Assembly: GCA_963824805.1 (NCBI GenBank)
Contig: CAWGQZ010000055.1
Coordinates: 62,001 to 126,000 of the forward strand
DNA from: DATBAT01 sp963824805
GTDB taxonomy: Bacteria > Acidobacteriota > Terriglobia > Terriglobales > Acidobacteriaceae
Reading direction: 5' to 3'
Length of the DNA: 64,000 nt
Shown: positions 49,159 to 57,993 of the stretch, piece by piece
Layout of the letters: the number at the start of each line of letters is the position of its first letter
Numbering within the stretch: the stretch's first letter is position 1
Notes under the pieces: generated by a model
Told to the model about the DNA's origin: nothing
The model's input: the letters and a program-made list of their open reading frames with translations, nothing else
Databases searched by the model: none
Position numbers and translations under genes: made by a program

Positions 49159-50019
49159 TTGCAAGATTCCGCTGGTCATATCACACTGGGGAGCGAACTG
49201 ACTGTTCACCGCCTGGGCTACGGCGCTATGCGCCTTACTGGGCCTGGCATTTGGGGACCTCCCGCCGATCCAGCTAAGGCTATTGCCGTACTGCGCCGGG
49301 CAGTCGAGCTGGGCGTCAACTTTATAGACACTGCGGATTCATACGGCCCAAACGTAAACGAAGAATTGATCGCGGAAGCTCTATGGCCTTATCCCGATGA
49401 TCTGGTCATCGCGACTAAAGGAGGCTGGGAGCGCACCGGCCCCGGCAAGTGGACGCACAATGCGACTCCCCAGCATTTGCGAGAGGCGGTGGAAGGGAGC
49501 CTAAAGCGCCTGCGCGTAGACCACATTGATCTTTATCAGCTGCACATCCCCGACCCGATCGTAGCCTTCGAAGCGTCGCTCGGAACGCTGATCGAAATGC
49601 AGCAGCAAGGCAAGATTCGATTAATCGGCCTCTCCAACGTTACTCAGGAACATATTGAACGCGCCCGTAAACTGGTTCCAATTGCCTCGGTGCAGAACCG
49701 TTACAGCTTCGCCGACCGAGAGTGGGATTATGTCGTTGACTACTGCACCAAAAACGGGATCGCTTTCATTCCATGGTTTCCGCTGGCTGCAGGAAAAGCC
49801 GCCCTCCAAGCCGTGGCGCGAATTGCGCAAGCCCACTCGGCAACCCCTATGCAGGTGGCGCTGGCCTGGCTGCTGCGCCGTTCGCCAGAGATCCTGCCGA
49901 TCCCCGGAACATCTTCCGTAGCTCACTTGGAAGAAAACGTGAATGCAACGTCACTGCAACTGAGTCAAGACGAGTTCGAAGAGCTAGCAGAAGTCGATCA
50001 ACTGACCTTCTCTCGTTAG
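49159..50019 (+). CDS. Aldo/keto reductase
   Basis: NADPH-dependent carbonyl reductase of 286 residues. The conserved tetrad is visible: Asp and Tyr in NFIDTADSYGPN, Lys in VIATKGG and His in YQLHIPDP. VHRLGYGAMRLTG lies near the start and LPIPGTSSVAHLEEN near the end (cofactor-binding region). TTG 49159 is chosen because GGAGGAG (49144-49150) sits 8 bases upstream and the domain starts immediately after; the open frame back to 48997 overlaps the divergent Sel1 gene start. Physiological substrate unknown. Confidence 0.88.
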   Translation: MQDSAGHITLGSELTVHRLGYGAMRLTGPGIWGPPADPAKAIAVLRRAVELGVNFIDTADSYGPNVNEELIAEALWPYPDDLVIATKGGWERTGPGKWTHNATPQHLREAVEGSLKRLRVDHIDLYQLHIPDPIVAFEASLGTLIEMQQQGKIRLIGLSNVTQEHIERARKLVPIASVQNRYSFADREWDYVVDYCTKNGIAFIPWFPLAAGKAALQAVARIAQAHSATPMQVALAWLLRRSPEILPIPGTSSVAHLEENVNATSLQLSQDEFEELAEVDQLTFSR

Positions 50020-50051
50020 TCGGGCCAGGCGATGCTTTGCGCTGCGTGCTC

Positions 50052-52697
50052 TTAATCGGGCAGTGTAGCGTCAGAGGTAATAGAAAACTGCGTGCTGGTT
50101 CCTGCCGTCTTCGGCACTCCGGAACGTACCGCCGGCTGCCCACCTCCCACCCAAATCTGAACCGGACCCGCCACGATCCGATGCTTGCCGGTCTCATCCA
50201 CGACGCTTAGGTCGCGGTCGCGAAGCACGAAGGAAACCGTCTCCTGCTTTCCTGGCGCGAGATGGATACGGCGAAAGCCCTTCAACGCGCGTAACGGCGC
50301 TCCCGCAACGCCAGGGTGTGTCAGGTAAAGCTGCACCACTTCGTCCCCAGCGACAGCTCCGCTGTTACGCACATCTACTGATACATTGACAGCGCCTGCT
50401 GCCGGCACGTTGCTGTTGTCGACGCGCAGATTGTTGAATTCAAACGTGGTGTAACTTAGCCCATAGCCAAATGGATAAAGTGCCTCGCCATCGAAGTAGC
50501 GATAGGTACGCTTTGCCATCGAGTACTCTTCGAACGCGGGCAGCTCGTCGGCCGATTTGTAGAACGTTACCGGCAAGCGGCCCCCAGGGCTGAAGTCTCC
50601 AGCGAGCACTTCGGCGACGGCGGTGCCGCCCTCTTCGCCGGGATACCAAGCCTCAAGAATGGCTGGAAGTTTTTCGTCAGCCCAGTTCACTGCGAGTGCA
50701 CTTCCGTTCATCAGGATCAAAATCGTCGGCTTGCCTATGCCGTAGACATGCTCGAGAAGTTGTTGCTGCGGCGCCGGCAGGTTAAGGCTCGTGCGGTCGC
50801 CTCCAGAGAATCCGTCAGCGTGTACGTTCATCTCCTCGCCTTCGATCCGCGCCGAAAGACCGAGCACCATTATGACCAGATCAGACTTGCGCGCCGCGGC
50901 GAGAGCTTCTTCTTCACCTTGACCGGGACGGCCCCAGATCAGCCTTGCCTCAGCTCCGCGAATCGTCTGGTAGTACTCAATCTTCACTTTGTAGGCGTGG
51001 TCCTTCTCCAGGTGCGTTGCCTTGGTTTCTGTGGTGGCGGGACGGTGAGCGGTCCAGTCTTCGGCGACGAGATCATCGTCGAGCCATACACGGTAGCCAT
51101 CCTGCCCGGTAAATCCTATGAGGTAGTCGCCAGTTGTGGGCGGAATAAGAACGCCGGTCCAGCGGGCAGAGTAGTTCTGCTTGAGTTGGGGTGAGACTCC
51201 GGCAAAGCCCCAGGAAAAATTCACCTCACGGTCGACCCGGCGTAGTGCCGGCTTGCCCTCCAGAGTCGTATTGGCAAAATACTCAGCGGAGAAGCCATGC
51301 TGCTTGCGGGTCGCGTCAGTATAAAGCGCGGTTGCAGGTACTGGACTGGTGACGGCGCCGATCAGGCCGACACCTTGAACATAGGTCACGGTCGAGGTAG
51401 CGAATCGCTTGCGGATTCCTGCCAGCACAGTCACCGGCTTGGTGGGAGTTCCGTTGTAGTTGCCTTCGAGCGCGTCGAGGCTGTCAGCATCGGGGCCGAT
51501 AACGGCGATTCGTGGATAGTTTTTCTTCAGTGGCAGAAAGTGATCTTGATTCTTGAGAAGTACGAGGGCTTCGCGGGCAGCCTTCAGCGTGAGCTGACGG
51601 TGAGCCTCGCTGTCATTCTCAGTCGAAGCAATTCGAGAATAAGGCACCATGTTCGGAGGATCGAACATGCCTAACTGGAAACGGGCGGTGAACAAGCGAT
51701 CAAGAGCGCGGTCAAGATCGGCTTGAGGCAGTATATTTTGCTTCACTGCTTCCAGCAGTCCATCGCGCTCGGGCTTTACCCGCTCTTGCGGCGGTACTCC
51801 GCAAATCAAGTCGGTACCCGCCGCAAAGGAAGCGGCCACTCCTTCCGCCATCGACTTACTGAAGTGGTGGCCCTGGGAGACGTCGGTGATCGCCCCGCAA
51901 TCAGAAACAACGTATCCTTTAAATCCCCAATCCTGGCGGAGATGTTCCTGCAGCAGTCCCGTGTTGGCACACGCGGGCTGGCCGTCGATTGAGTTATAGG
52001 CGCACATCACCGACCCGGCCTTGCCTTCTATCACCGTGGCGCGAAACGCCGGGAGGTAAGTGTCCTCGAGATCATGCCGCGACACATTGATGTTCACCGA
52101 GTGGCGAGTCGACTCAGGGCCACTGTGGACAGCGAAGTGCTTCGACGTAGCAATGGTCTTGAAATATTTTGGGTCGTCGCCTTGCAGTCCCGTGATGAAG
52201 GCGACTCCCAGGCGCGAAGTCAGGTAAGGGTCTTCACCATAGGTTTCCTGGCCGCGTCCCCAGCGTGGGTCGCGAAAGATATTGATATTTGGAGACCAGA
52301 CGGTGAGGCCCTTGTACCAGTCGCTGGAGCCGTCCTTGCCGTGGGTCTGGTAGTACTTGGCACGAAATTCGGTGCTTATGGTGGTCGCGATCTGGTGCAT
52401 CAGCGGTTCGTCGAACATGGCAGCCATGCCGATGGCTTGAGGAAAGACGGTGGCGTATCCGGCGCGGGCCACGCCGTGCAGTCCTTCGTTCCACCAGTTG
52501 TATTCAGGGATGCCGAGGCGCGGAACGGCGTCGGCAGTGTGGCCGGTTTGCGAGACCTTTTCTTCCAGCGTCATGCGCGAGACGAGGTCGTGAGCGCGCT
52601 CTTCGAACGGAAGGTTTGTGTTTTTGTAAGGTTCGTTTTGTGCCGACGCAAGTAGGCTGGTGGCGAGGCAGAGCAGCAGCAGGAAATATTTAGTCAT
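50052..52697 (-). CDS. GH3-family glycosidase with inserted PA14 domain
   Basis: Exported retaining beta-glycosidase, 881 residues, intact. ATG 52697 begins a signal peptide ending LASAQ. The N-terminal TIM barrel starts YKNTNLPFEERAHDLVSRM. The nucleophile Asp is in GYVVSDCGAITD. The alpha/beta sandwich domain follows (VLLKNQDHFLPLKK, GPDADS), split by a PA14 domain (about residues 465-585, AEYFANTTLEGKPALRRVD). The sandwich continues (GLSARIEGEEMNV) and a C-terminal FnIII-like domain begins near YPFGYGLSYTTFE. The barrel resembles plant-type beta-xylosidases and Bacteroidota homologues. Its immediate upstream neighbour on this strand is a truncated TonB receptor. Confidence 0.9.
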   Translation of the reverse strand: MTKYFLLLLCLATSLLASAQNEPYKNTNLPFEERAHDLVSRMTLEEKVSQTGHTADAVPRLGIPEYNWWNEGLHGVARAGYATVFPQAIGMAAMFDEPLMHQIATTISTEFRAKYYQTHGKDGSSDWYKGLTVWSPNINIFRDPRWGRGQETYGEDPYLTSRLGVAFITGLQGDDPKYFKTIATSKHFAVHSGPESTRHSVNINVSRHDLEDTYLPAFRATVIEGKAGSVMCAYNSIDGQPACANTGLLQEHLRQDWGFKGYVVSDCGAITDVSQGHHFSKSMAEGVAASFAAGTDLICGVPPQERVKPERDGLLEAVKQNILPQADLDRALDRLFTARFQLGMFDPPNMVPYSRIASTENDSEAHRQLTLKAAREALVLLKNQDHFLPLKKNYPRIAVIGPDADSLDALEGNYNGTPTKPVTVLAGIRKRFATSTVTYVQGVGLIGAVTSPVPATALYTDATRKQHGFSAEYFANTTLEGKPALRRVDREVNFSWGFAGVSPQLKQNYSARWTGVLIPPTTGDYLIGFTGQDGYRVWLDDDLVAEDWTAHRPATTETKATHLEKDHAYKVKIEYYQTIRGAEARLIWGRPGQGEEEALAAARKSDLVIMVLGLSARIEGEEMNVHADGFSGGDRTSLNLPAPQQQLLEHVYGIGKPTILILMNGSALAVNWADEKLPAILEAWYPGEEGGTAVAEVLAGDFSPGGRLPVTFYKSADELPAFEEYSMAKRTYRYFDGEALYPFGYGLSYTTFEFNNLRVDNSNVPAAGAVNVSVDVRNSGAVAGDEVVQLYLTHPGVAGAPLRALKGFRRIHLAPGKQETVSFVLRDRDLSVVDETGKHRIVAGPVQIWVGGGQPAVRSGVPKTAGTSTQFSITSDATLPD

Positions 52698-52766
52698 GTG
52701 GATCGTCGGCACATAATCTACCGCAAATCGGCGATGAGTGGGAGTTTTCACTGGGAGAGAAAACCC

Positions 52767-52798
52767 CGCCCAAGCTAACCTTGAACGGGGCACCCTCC
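52767..52798. repeat. Dispersed intergenic repeat, copy B
   Basis: CGCCCAAGC followed by TTGAACGGGGCACCCTC; about 24 of 32 positions match copy A at 38392-38423. It lies in the GH3 leader region, between GH3 and the receptor fragment. Confidence 0.45.
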
Positions 52799-52833
52799 AG
52801 TGAATTGATGTGGACCTTCAAGCGCTGTGCTGG

Positions 52834-53240
52834 CTAGAACGACAGTTTGAGCGCGAGCTGCATCTGCCTTGGATCACGGGCTGCTGTCAGGGAACCGAAT
52901 TCCGGGGTGTCAAAAGGTGGTGGTGTTGATCGAGTTCTGCGGACCGGATTTTGCGAACTGCAGGTTGGGATGATTGAACACGTTGAAAAATTCTGCCCGG
53001 AACTCCAGTCTGGCGCGTTCTTTGATGGGGAAGTTCTTGAATACCGAGAAGTCACAGATCTGGTAGCCGGGGCCGCGCTGGGTGTTGCGGGCTACATTGC
53101 CAAACGATCCCGCCGCCGGGTTCGCGTAAGCGCAGGCATTAAGGAAGGTGCCAGGGACGCAGGGCGCGGCGACTTGCCCGACTGGTTGAACTGGAATAGA
53201 CTCGGCACGCTTCCATTGATCACGTACTCGCTTCTCAAAC
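52834..53240 (-). pseudogene. C-terminal remnant of an Oar-like TonB-dependent receptor
   Basis: Minus-strand translation gives the barrel end of the same family as the 22-kb and 26-kb receptors: CVPGTFLNACAYANPAAGSF, VFKNFPIKERARLEFRAEFF, NVFNHPNLQFAKSGPQNSIN, then, after one extra T in a T4 run near 52911, FDTPEFGSLTAARDPRQ and MQLALKLSF, with the stop at 52834. About 130 residues are recognisable; upstream coding sequence ends near 53240, only ten bases before the start codon of the oppositely oriented gene. It is followed on the same strand by GH3, suggesting an ancestral receptor-glycosidase operon. Confidence 0.8.
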
Positions 53241-53250
53241 AGGAGAAATC

Positions 53251-53715
53251 ATGAAAAACAGATCCGTCGCATTGACTGTCGTGCTGTGTTTTTTGGCTTT
53301 AACTTTCAGTTTCGCCGAAGACGCGAACATGGGCACTTGGAAACTCAACGAAGCCAAATCCAAACTGTCCCCAGGGATGATCAAAAACACCACGGTGACC
53401 TATACTGCCGATGGCGACAACGTGAAGGTCACCACCGACGGAACCGGAGCCGATGGCCAACCCATGCAAACTGAATGGACCGGCAAGTTCGACGGCAAGG
53501 ACTATCCTCTGACCGGCGATCGGTCATCCGATGCGCGCTCCTATACCAGAGTCAACGATCGCACCCTCACGCTTGAGAACAAGAAAGATGGGAAGGTCAC
53601 TACCGAAGGGAAAATCGTTATATCGAAGGATGGAAAGTCGCGCACCTTGACCACATCGGGCAAAAACTCAGCCGGCAAGACCATCAAGGGTGTTTCGGTT
53701 TACGACAAACAGTAG
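53251..53715 (+). CDS. Small secreted protein of unknown function
   Basis: 154 residues. AGGAG is 6 bases before ATG 53251. The signal peptide ends near FSFAE. The mature part is beta-rich with a repeated Lys/Asp/Thr pattern (GTWKLNEAKSKLSPGM, NTTVTYTADGDNVKVTTDG, RSYTRVNDRTLTLENKKDG), similar in style to small acidobacterial secreted proteins of the lipocalin or DUF-type sort, but no family could be named. A long perfect hairpin follows the stop codon. Its promoter, if separate, must lie inside the receptor remnant. Confidence 0.8.
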   Translation: MKNRSVALTVVLCFLALTFSFAEDANMGTWKLNEAKSKLSPGMIKNTTVTYTADGDNVKVTTDGTGADGQPMQTEWTGKFDGKDYPLTGDRSSDARSYTRVNDRTLTLENKKDGKVTTEGKIVISKDGKSRTLTTSGKNSAGKTIKGVSVYDKQ

Positions 53716-53731
53716 TTCGGCAAGACAAGTG

Positions 53732-53762
53732 TCCCACCTTTCGTGATCGTCGAAAGGTGGGA
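53732..53762 (+). terminator. Hairpin after the small secreted protein gene
   Basis: Perfect 12-bp stem TCCCACCTTTCG / CGAAAGGTGGGA with a 7-base loop, 16 bp after the stop codon. There is no U-tract, so it may be a 3'-end stabilising structure or a factor-dependent terminator. It lies between convergent genes. Confidence 0.55.
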
Positions 53763-53804
53763 TTAGACAAATCTCTCTGGCGCCCAGTCACGCGTGGGAG
53801 AGCG

Positions 53805-55166
53805 TCAAGCACTCTTATCTTGCAATTTCGCCTCTCTCCTCTCCACCAGCATCGGCATTCCAAATTTTGGACGTAGAGTAATCAAGGCTTGCGGCTCCAC
53901 GCGATGGCCGGGGACCCGGTGTAATCGCCATTTCCGTGCGAGAGTGGCGAGCACGAGTGCGCCCTCCATCCAAGCCAGCGATTCTCCGATGCACTGCCGA
54001 TAGCCGGCCCCGAAAGGAAAGTAGGAAAACTTGGGAAATGTCGCCTTGCCGGCCGGGGCAAAGCGTTCGGGGTTGAAGCGCAGGGGGTCGGGGAAGCGTC
54101 GCGCATCTCTGTGGCTGATGAACTGGCTGGTCAGGATTGTCGTGCCTGCGGGCAAGCGGTATGGACCGAGGGTAAAGTCTTTGCGAGCTTCTCTTCCCAT
54201 GGCCCAGGCTGGCGGGTAGAGCCGCATCGATTCGGCGAAAACCATTTCCGCGTAGCGCAATCGGGGAACGTCGTCGATTGTGGGGGAGCGTGTCCCGAGC
54301 ACCAGGTCGATTTCTGCAGCAAATTTCCGCTCGGCCTCGGGATTTTCCGCCAGCAGATACCACGTCCAAATCAGAGCATTGGCTACGGTTTCGAACCCGG
54401 CGAGAAAGATTGTTATGACCTGATCCCGGAGGATTTCGTCCGACCAGGCCTCAGGCGCATGCAGCATCATGTCGAGAAGATCACCGGAATCTTGTCCTGA
54501 TCGGCGGTGATTTTCGATCATCCGCAAAACGATGTCGTCCAGCTTCTGCTTGGCAGCGTTGAAATCGGACAGCCCGGGGACGCGCAGGTGGATCAGCGTC
54601 TCCACGGCGGGAAGAGCAATCAGGTAGTTGTAAAGCCGCATGATGCGGTTGTGGGCGTCGGCAAGTTCGCGAACTTCTTCTCCCAACTCGGTGTTGAAAA
54701 GCGTGCGCGCCACGATCCGCAGCGTGAGGTGCATCATTTGCTGGGCGATGTCGAGTGCGTGCCCATCGCGCCAGGAATCGGAGACCCGCAAAGATTCCTC
54801 TACCACCGTTTCGGCGTATTGCTGGATGCGCTGGCGATGGAATGCCGGTTGCGCCGTCTGTCGTTGCGCCCGGTGCATGCTGCCTTCGCTGGTAATCATG
54901 CCTTCACCCAGGAGCATCTTGGTACGCCGCACCGTGCGCTCTTTGGTGAAGTTGTCATTCTGCACTACCAGCAATTCACGAATCAGTGCCGGGTCGTTCA
55001 GGAACACTATGTGCTTGAGCCCGATCTTGTAGTGGACGGCATCGCCATACTTCCCGGTTAGATATTGGAAGAGCGCAATGGGATCGCCAGGCCGAAACTT
55101 GCGGAAGGCATACCAGATGAGGTTGTGCTTCAGGCCCGGAGGAAAACAATAAGCAGAACTTCGCAT
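53805..55166 (-). CDS. Cytochrome P450
   Basis: Heme monooxygenase of 453 residues, class typical of bacterial and CYP-like fatty-acid or terpene oxidations. The heme ligand Cys is in FPFGAGYRQCIGESLAW, the K-helix ExxR is ESMRLYPPAW, and the I-helix is IFLAGFETVANALIW. The position usually Gly, Ala, Thr or His before the acid-alcohol pair is Phe here (AGFET), while Glu-Thr is kept. ATG 55166 gives a normal P450 start; the open frame to 55451 lies upstream and is mostly implausible. Ferredoxin partner genes are not adjacent. Confidence 0.9.
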   Translation of the reverse strand: MRSSAYCFPPGLKHNLIWYAFRKFRPGDPIALFQYLTGKYGDAVHYKIGLKHIVFLNDPALIRELLVVQNDNFTKERTVRRTKMLLGEGMITSEGSMHRAQRQTAQPAFHRQRIQQYAETVVEESLRVSDSWRDGHALDIAQQMMHLTLRIVARTLFNTELGEEVRELADAHNRIMRLYNYLIALPAVETLIHLRVPGLSDFNAAKQKLDDIVLRMIENHRRSGQDSGDLLDMMLHAPEAWSDEILRDQVITIFLAGFETVANALIWTWYLLAENPEAERKFAAEIDLVLGTRSPTIDDVPRLRYAEMVFAESMRLYPPAWAMGREARKDFTLGPYRLPAGTTILTSQFISHRDARRFPDPLRFNPERFAPAGKATFPKFSYFPFGAGYRQCIGESLAWMEGALVLATLARKWRLHRVPGHRVEPQALITLRPKFGMPMLVERREAKLQDKSA

Positions 55167-55372
55167 GCGGCTGTTCACTACAATAGCGCATCGGGAAAGA
55201 CGGCAGGTGTGGCCGCCCGTCTTTGGGCAGATAGAGAGGTCATTGCCGCTTCTCCGGGAGTGAAACGACAACTTCTCCCAATCACATACCGTGCGAGGAA
55301 CACGCTCTATCCGAAGGCGCTCGACAGCAGGCATTCGACCCTTCATTTCTACCTTGCCGAGTTGGCAAAGGT

Positions 55373-55711
55373 GTGACGCCGCCGAAAGCGATATCTGCGC
55401 CCGACCCGCAATATATAGAGTTTGCCCGGCTCTATAAGCTGCAAGGGACAACGGTCTTGGAACTGACCGTGAGCACAGTCGGCAATCCGGTGGATATCCT
55501 GATCACCCGGCCGCTTGGCTTCGGTCTCGATGACCAAGCAGTGGCGGCTGTGAGGTCCTGGAAATTCCCGCCTGCCACGCTGAAAGGCCAGCCGGTGCCA
55601 GTTCGAGTCAACGTTGAAGTGAATTTTCGAGGTGCGGTCCGCTTAGTGAGTGAAATTCGTTCTTTGTCGGGCAACCCTCCGGCGCGCGGCCAGCCCTTTC
55701 GCCGAGGTTGA
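55373..55711 (+). CDS. TonB-C-terminal-domain protein (possible truncated N-terminus)
   Basis: Up to 112 residues, most of them the TonB C-terminal fold: PPKAISAPDPQYIEFARLYK, then GTTVLELTVSTVGNPVDI, LGFGLDDQAVAAVRSWKF and PVRVNVEVNFRG. It lacks a signal peptide, an N-terminal membrane helix and the Pro-rich linker found in complete TonB proteins. The upstream plus-strand frame (to 55065) abuts it with one base shift but overlaps the P450 gene in antisense and shows no domain. It may be a domain-only protein or have lost its 5' end. Start GTG 55373 is uncertain. Confidence 0.7.
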   Translation: MTPPKAISAPDPQYIEFARLYKLQGTTVLELTVSTVGNPVDILITRPLGFGLDDQAVAAVRSWKFPPATLKGQPVPVRVNVEVNFRGAVRLVSEIRSLSGNPPARGQPFRRG

Positions 55712-55732
55712 TCTTCGCTACTCAGGAATGAA

Positions 55733-55780
55733 TGAGGGGTGGCCCATTCTTGCGTTTTTCGCGAGGGGGGCCTCTCGGAC
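55733..55780. repeat. Dispersed intergenic repeat, copy D
   Basis: GAGGGGTGGCCCATTCTTGCG resembles the second unit of copy A (GAGGGTGCCCCATTCTCG, 38433). A short self-complementary TTCGCGA stretch follows. Confidence 0.4.
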
Positions 55781-55907
55781 TTCACCCATCTTCGGTTGTG
55801 TCGGATCTGACCTTCATCCTTTCCTGAGCTCCCGATCCACGGGTGTATACTTGCCACCGCTTTTGCGCCGAGGACTTGGTATTGCCCTTGCGGCAAGGAG
55901 AACCGCT

Positions 55908-56165
55908 ATGCATTGGTTATGGGTGTTGTTGATCGGGCTAGTGATTGGGGCGGTAGCGAAGTTCGTCATGCCGGGGAAAGATCCCGGTGGATTTATTGTG
56001 ACCATCCTCATTGGGATCGCTGGATCTTTGGTGGGGACTTGGCTTGGCAGAACGATTGGTTTGTATCAGGAAGGACAGTCTGCGGGCTTCATCATGTCTG
56101 TCGTAGGGGCTTTGCTGCTCCTGGGAATTTACCATTTGATCAGAAGGCGGCAAGTGAACCCTTGA
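55908..56165 (+). CDS. GlsB/YeaQ/YmgE-family small membrane protein
   Basis: 85 residues with three predicted helices: WVLLIGLVIGAVAKFV, ILIGIAGSLVGTWLG and GFIMSVVGALLLLGIYHL. AAGGAG lies 7 bases before ATG 55908. G-x-x-x-G and KFVMPGKDPGG are hallmarks of this transglycosylase-associated family, which is often stress related; no activity is established. Confidence 0.85.
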   Translation: MHWLWVLLIGLVIGAVAKFVMPGKDPGGFIVTILIGIAGSLVGTWLGRTIGLYQEGQSAGFIMSVVGALLLLGIYHLIRRRQVNP

Positions 56166-56237
56166 TTTAGTATCCAGCGTTGATGAATCCGCTTTCCCTT
56201 TCGAGACTTCGATCCGCGCTCTTATGGAAGAACTTGG

Positions 56238-56846
56238 GTGGAAGGGATGAAGTTTTCTGGCGATGAACTTGTCGCCCTGTTAGTGTCCATCAGCTTCGCC
56301 GCGGGTTTAAACCTGTACGCGACAGTCGCCACTCTGGGGTTGCTTGCCCAGGCCGGAGCGCTACCCTTGCCTCCCGCCTTGCAACTCCTGGCCAGCTGGT
56401 ATGTGATTGCCGTCTGTGTGGTTTTGTTCGCCATTGAGTTCTTCGCCGACAAAGTCCCCGCCTTCGATTTGATCTGGAACGCGCTGCATACCTTTATCCG
56501 TGTTCCAGTCGCGGCTCTTCTGGCGTATCGGGCTACGGCCGGTTTATCTCCTTGGGAACAACTCGCAGCTGCAGCCGCAGGAGGCGCAATTGCCTTGATC
56601 GCGCACGGAGGGAAGACCGCCGTACGCGCCGCAGTGACGCCTTCGCCCGAACCATTTTCCAACATTGCGCTAAGCCTGGGAGAAGATTCGTTGGCTGTTT
56701 TCCTTACCTGGTTTTCCACTCATCACCCATATTGGGCAGCCGCGATTGTTGCAATGTTTTTGGCAAGCGCAGTACTGCTGGTGCGGTGGGTGTTGCGAGC
56801 CATGAAAGCTCTCTTCTCGGGCGCCGAGCGAGCCCTAAAAACGTAA
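56238..56846 (+). CDS. DUF4126-family membrane protein
   Basis: 202 residues, about five membrane helices. Characteristic segments are AAGLNLYATVATLGLLAQ, ASWYVIAVCVVLFAIEFFA, ADKVPAFDLIWNALHTFIR and the C-terminal Ala-rich GGAIALIAHGGKTAVRAA. GTG 56238 has GGAAG 7 bases upstream; ATG 56247 is an alternative. Function unknown. Confidence 0.85.
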   Translation: MEGMKFSGDELVALLVSISFAAGLNLYATVATLGLLAQAGALPLPPALQLLASWYVIAVCVVLFAIEFFADKVPAFDLIWNALHTFIRVPVAALLAYRATAGLSPWEQLAAAAAGGAIALIAHGGKTAVRAAVTPSPEPFSNIALSLGEDSLAVFLTWFSTHHPYWAAAIVAMFLASAVLLVRWVLRAMKALFSGAERALKT

Positions 56847-56931
56847 AGGAAGAGGGCTTATGCAGGCAACAGCCTCACGTTGTTTTCAGCCAAACATCCC
56901 CCCATGCCCCTCTCTGCTAAACTACGCGGCC

Positions 56932-57810
56932 ATGAAAACATTTCTGGTGCGATCGCTCCTTTTGACTGTGTTCCTGGCGACTCTTGCCGCTGCCCAGGAT
57001 GTCATTCCTCTCTCCACCACGCCCCCCGGTTCGACCCAGGAGAACTATCCGGAGAAAGCATACTTTTCAAACGTCTGGCACACGGACGTCGTCACCAACG
57101 TGACCAAGCCTAGCCTGACAGTTTTCAAGCCGTCTGCAGATCTGAAAAACGGTACTGCAGTGGTGATCTGTCCGGGCGGCGGTTTTATGGCGCTCTCCAT
57201 CGCCAGCGAGGGCACCGATGTTGCCAAGTACCTGGCGGCGAAAGGAGTGACCGCGTTTGTTTTGAAATACCGCCTGGCACACACCGGCGAGGACGGCACC
57301 CAGGAATTTATGACGCTTTATGCCAACCGGCAGAAATTTGACGAAACCGTAGGGAAGGTCGTTCCCCTGGCCGTCTCCGACGGCTTGGCCGCTGTCGCCT
57401 ACGTGAGGCAACACGCCGCGGAGTGGGGAGTTTCTCCCGAGCGTGTAGGCATTATCGGTTTCTCCGCCGGTGGGAGGGTGGTTTCCGGAGTCGCCTTCCA
57501 TTACCTGCCGGAAGGCCGGCCCGCCTTCGTCGCCCCGATTTATGCGGGCGGAAACATATCGAAAGATGTTCCAGTTCCGGCGGACGCGCCGCCTATGTTC
57601 GTTGCGGCTGCGACCGACGACCAGCTCGGACTCGCGCCGGAAAGCATTGCCTTGTACGAGCGGTGGACCGACGCCCATAAATCGGCAGAGCTGCACCTGT
57701 ACGCCAAGGGCGGCCACGGCTTCGGAATGCGCCAGCAGAACATCCCTACCGATCACTGGATAGACAGGTTTGCTGATTGGATGGAGTCACAAGGGTGGAT
57801 GAAGAAGTGA
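56932..57810 (+). CDS. Secreted alpha/beta hydrolase, acetyl-xylan-esterase-like
   Basis: 292 residues. ATG 56932 opens a signal peptide ending AAAQ. The nucleophile Ser is in IIGFSAGGRVVS, the acid is in AAATDDQLGL, and the His is in YAKGGHGFGM. An oxyanion-type VVICPGGGFMALS precedes them. This order matches BD-FAE/carbohydrate esterase hydrolases of the endo-1,4-beta-xylanase/esterase type. Probable role: removing acyl groups from plant polysaccharides outside the cell; fits the GH genes of the region, but the substrate is inferred only. Confidence 0.85.
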   Translation: MKTFLVRSLLLTVFLATLAAAQDVIPLSTTPPGSTQENYPEKAYFSNVWHTDVVTNVTKPSLTVFKPSADLKNGTAVVICPGGGFMALSIASEGTDVAKYLAAKGVTAFVLKYRLAHTGEDGTQEFMTLYANRQKFDETVGKVVPLAVSDGLAAVAYVRQHAAEWGVSPERVGIIGFSAGGRVVSGVAFHYLPEGRPAFVAPIYAGGNISKDVPVPADAPPMFVAAATDDQLGLAPESIALYERWTDAHKSAELHLYAKGGHGFGMRQQNIPTDHWIDRFADWMESQGWMKK

Positions 57811-57993
57811 GTGTGGCGGCTCGGGTCAGTCTTGGAGTCTATTGGGTCTTCTCTCCTCAAAGCGTGGGCCTCCCGCGGGGGCTTCTCAAGGAGCGGACGG
57901 TTGGGGCGCAGGGAGGTGCAGTCATTTGTTCCGCGCCCGGTATATTTGAGTGGAAACTAGGCGATCGTCCGACGCGGTCAATGAAGGGAAACA

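Noticed and set aside
55065..55376. Plus-strand frame abutting the TonB-domain gene as its N-terminal part
   Set aside because: It is antisense to the 5' end of the P450 gene and has no signal peptide, membrane helix or Pro-rich linker; it may only be a chance frame.
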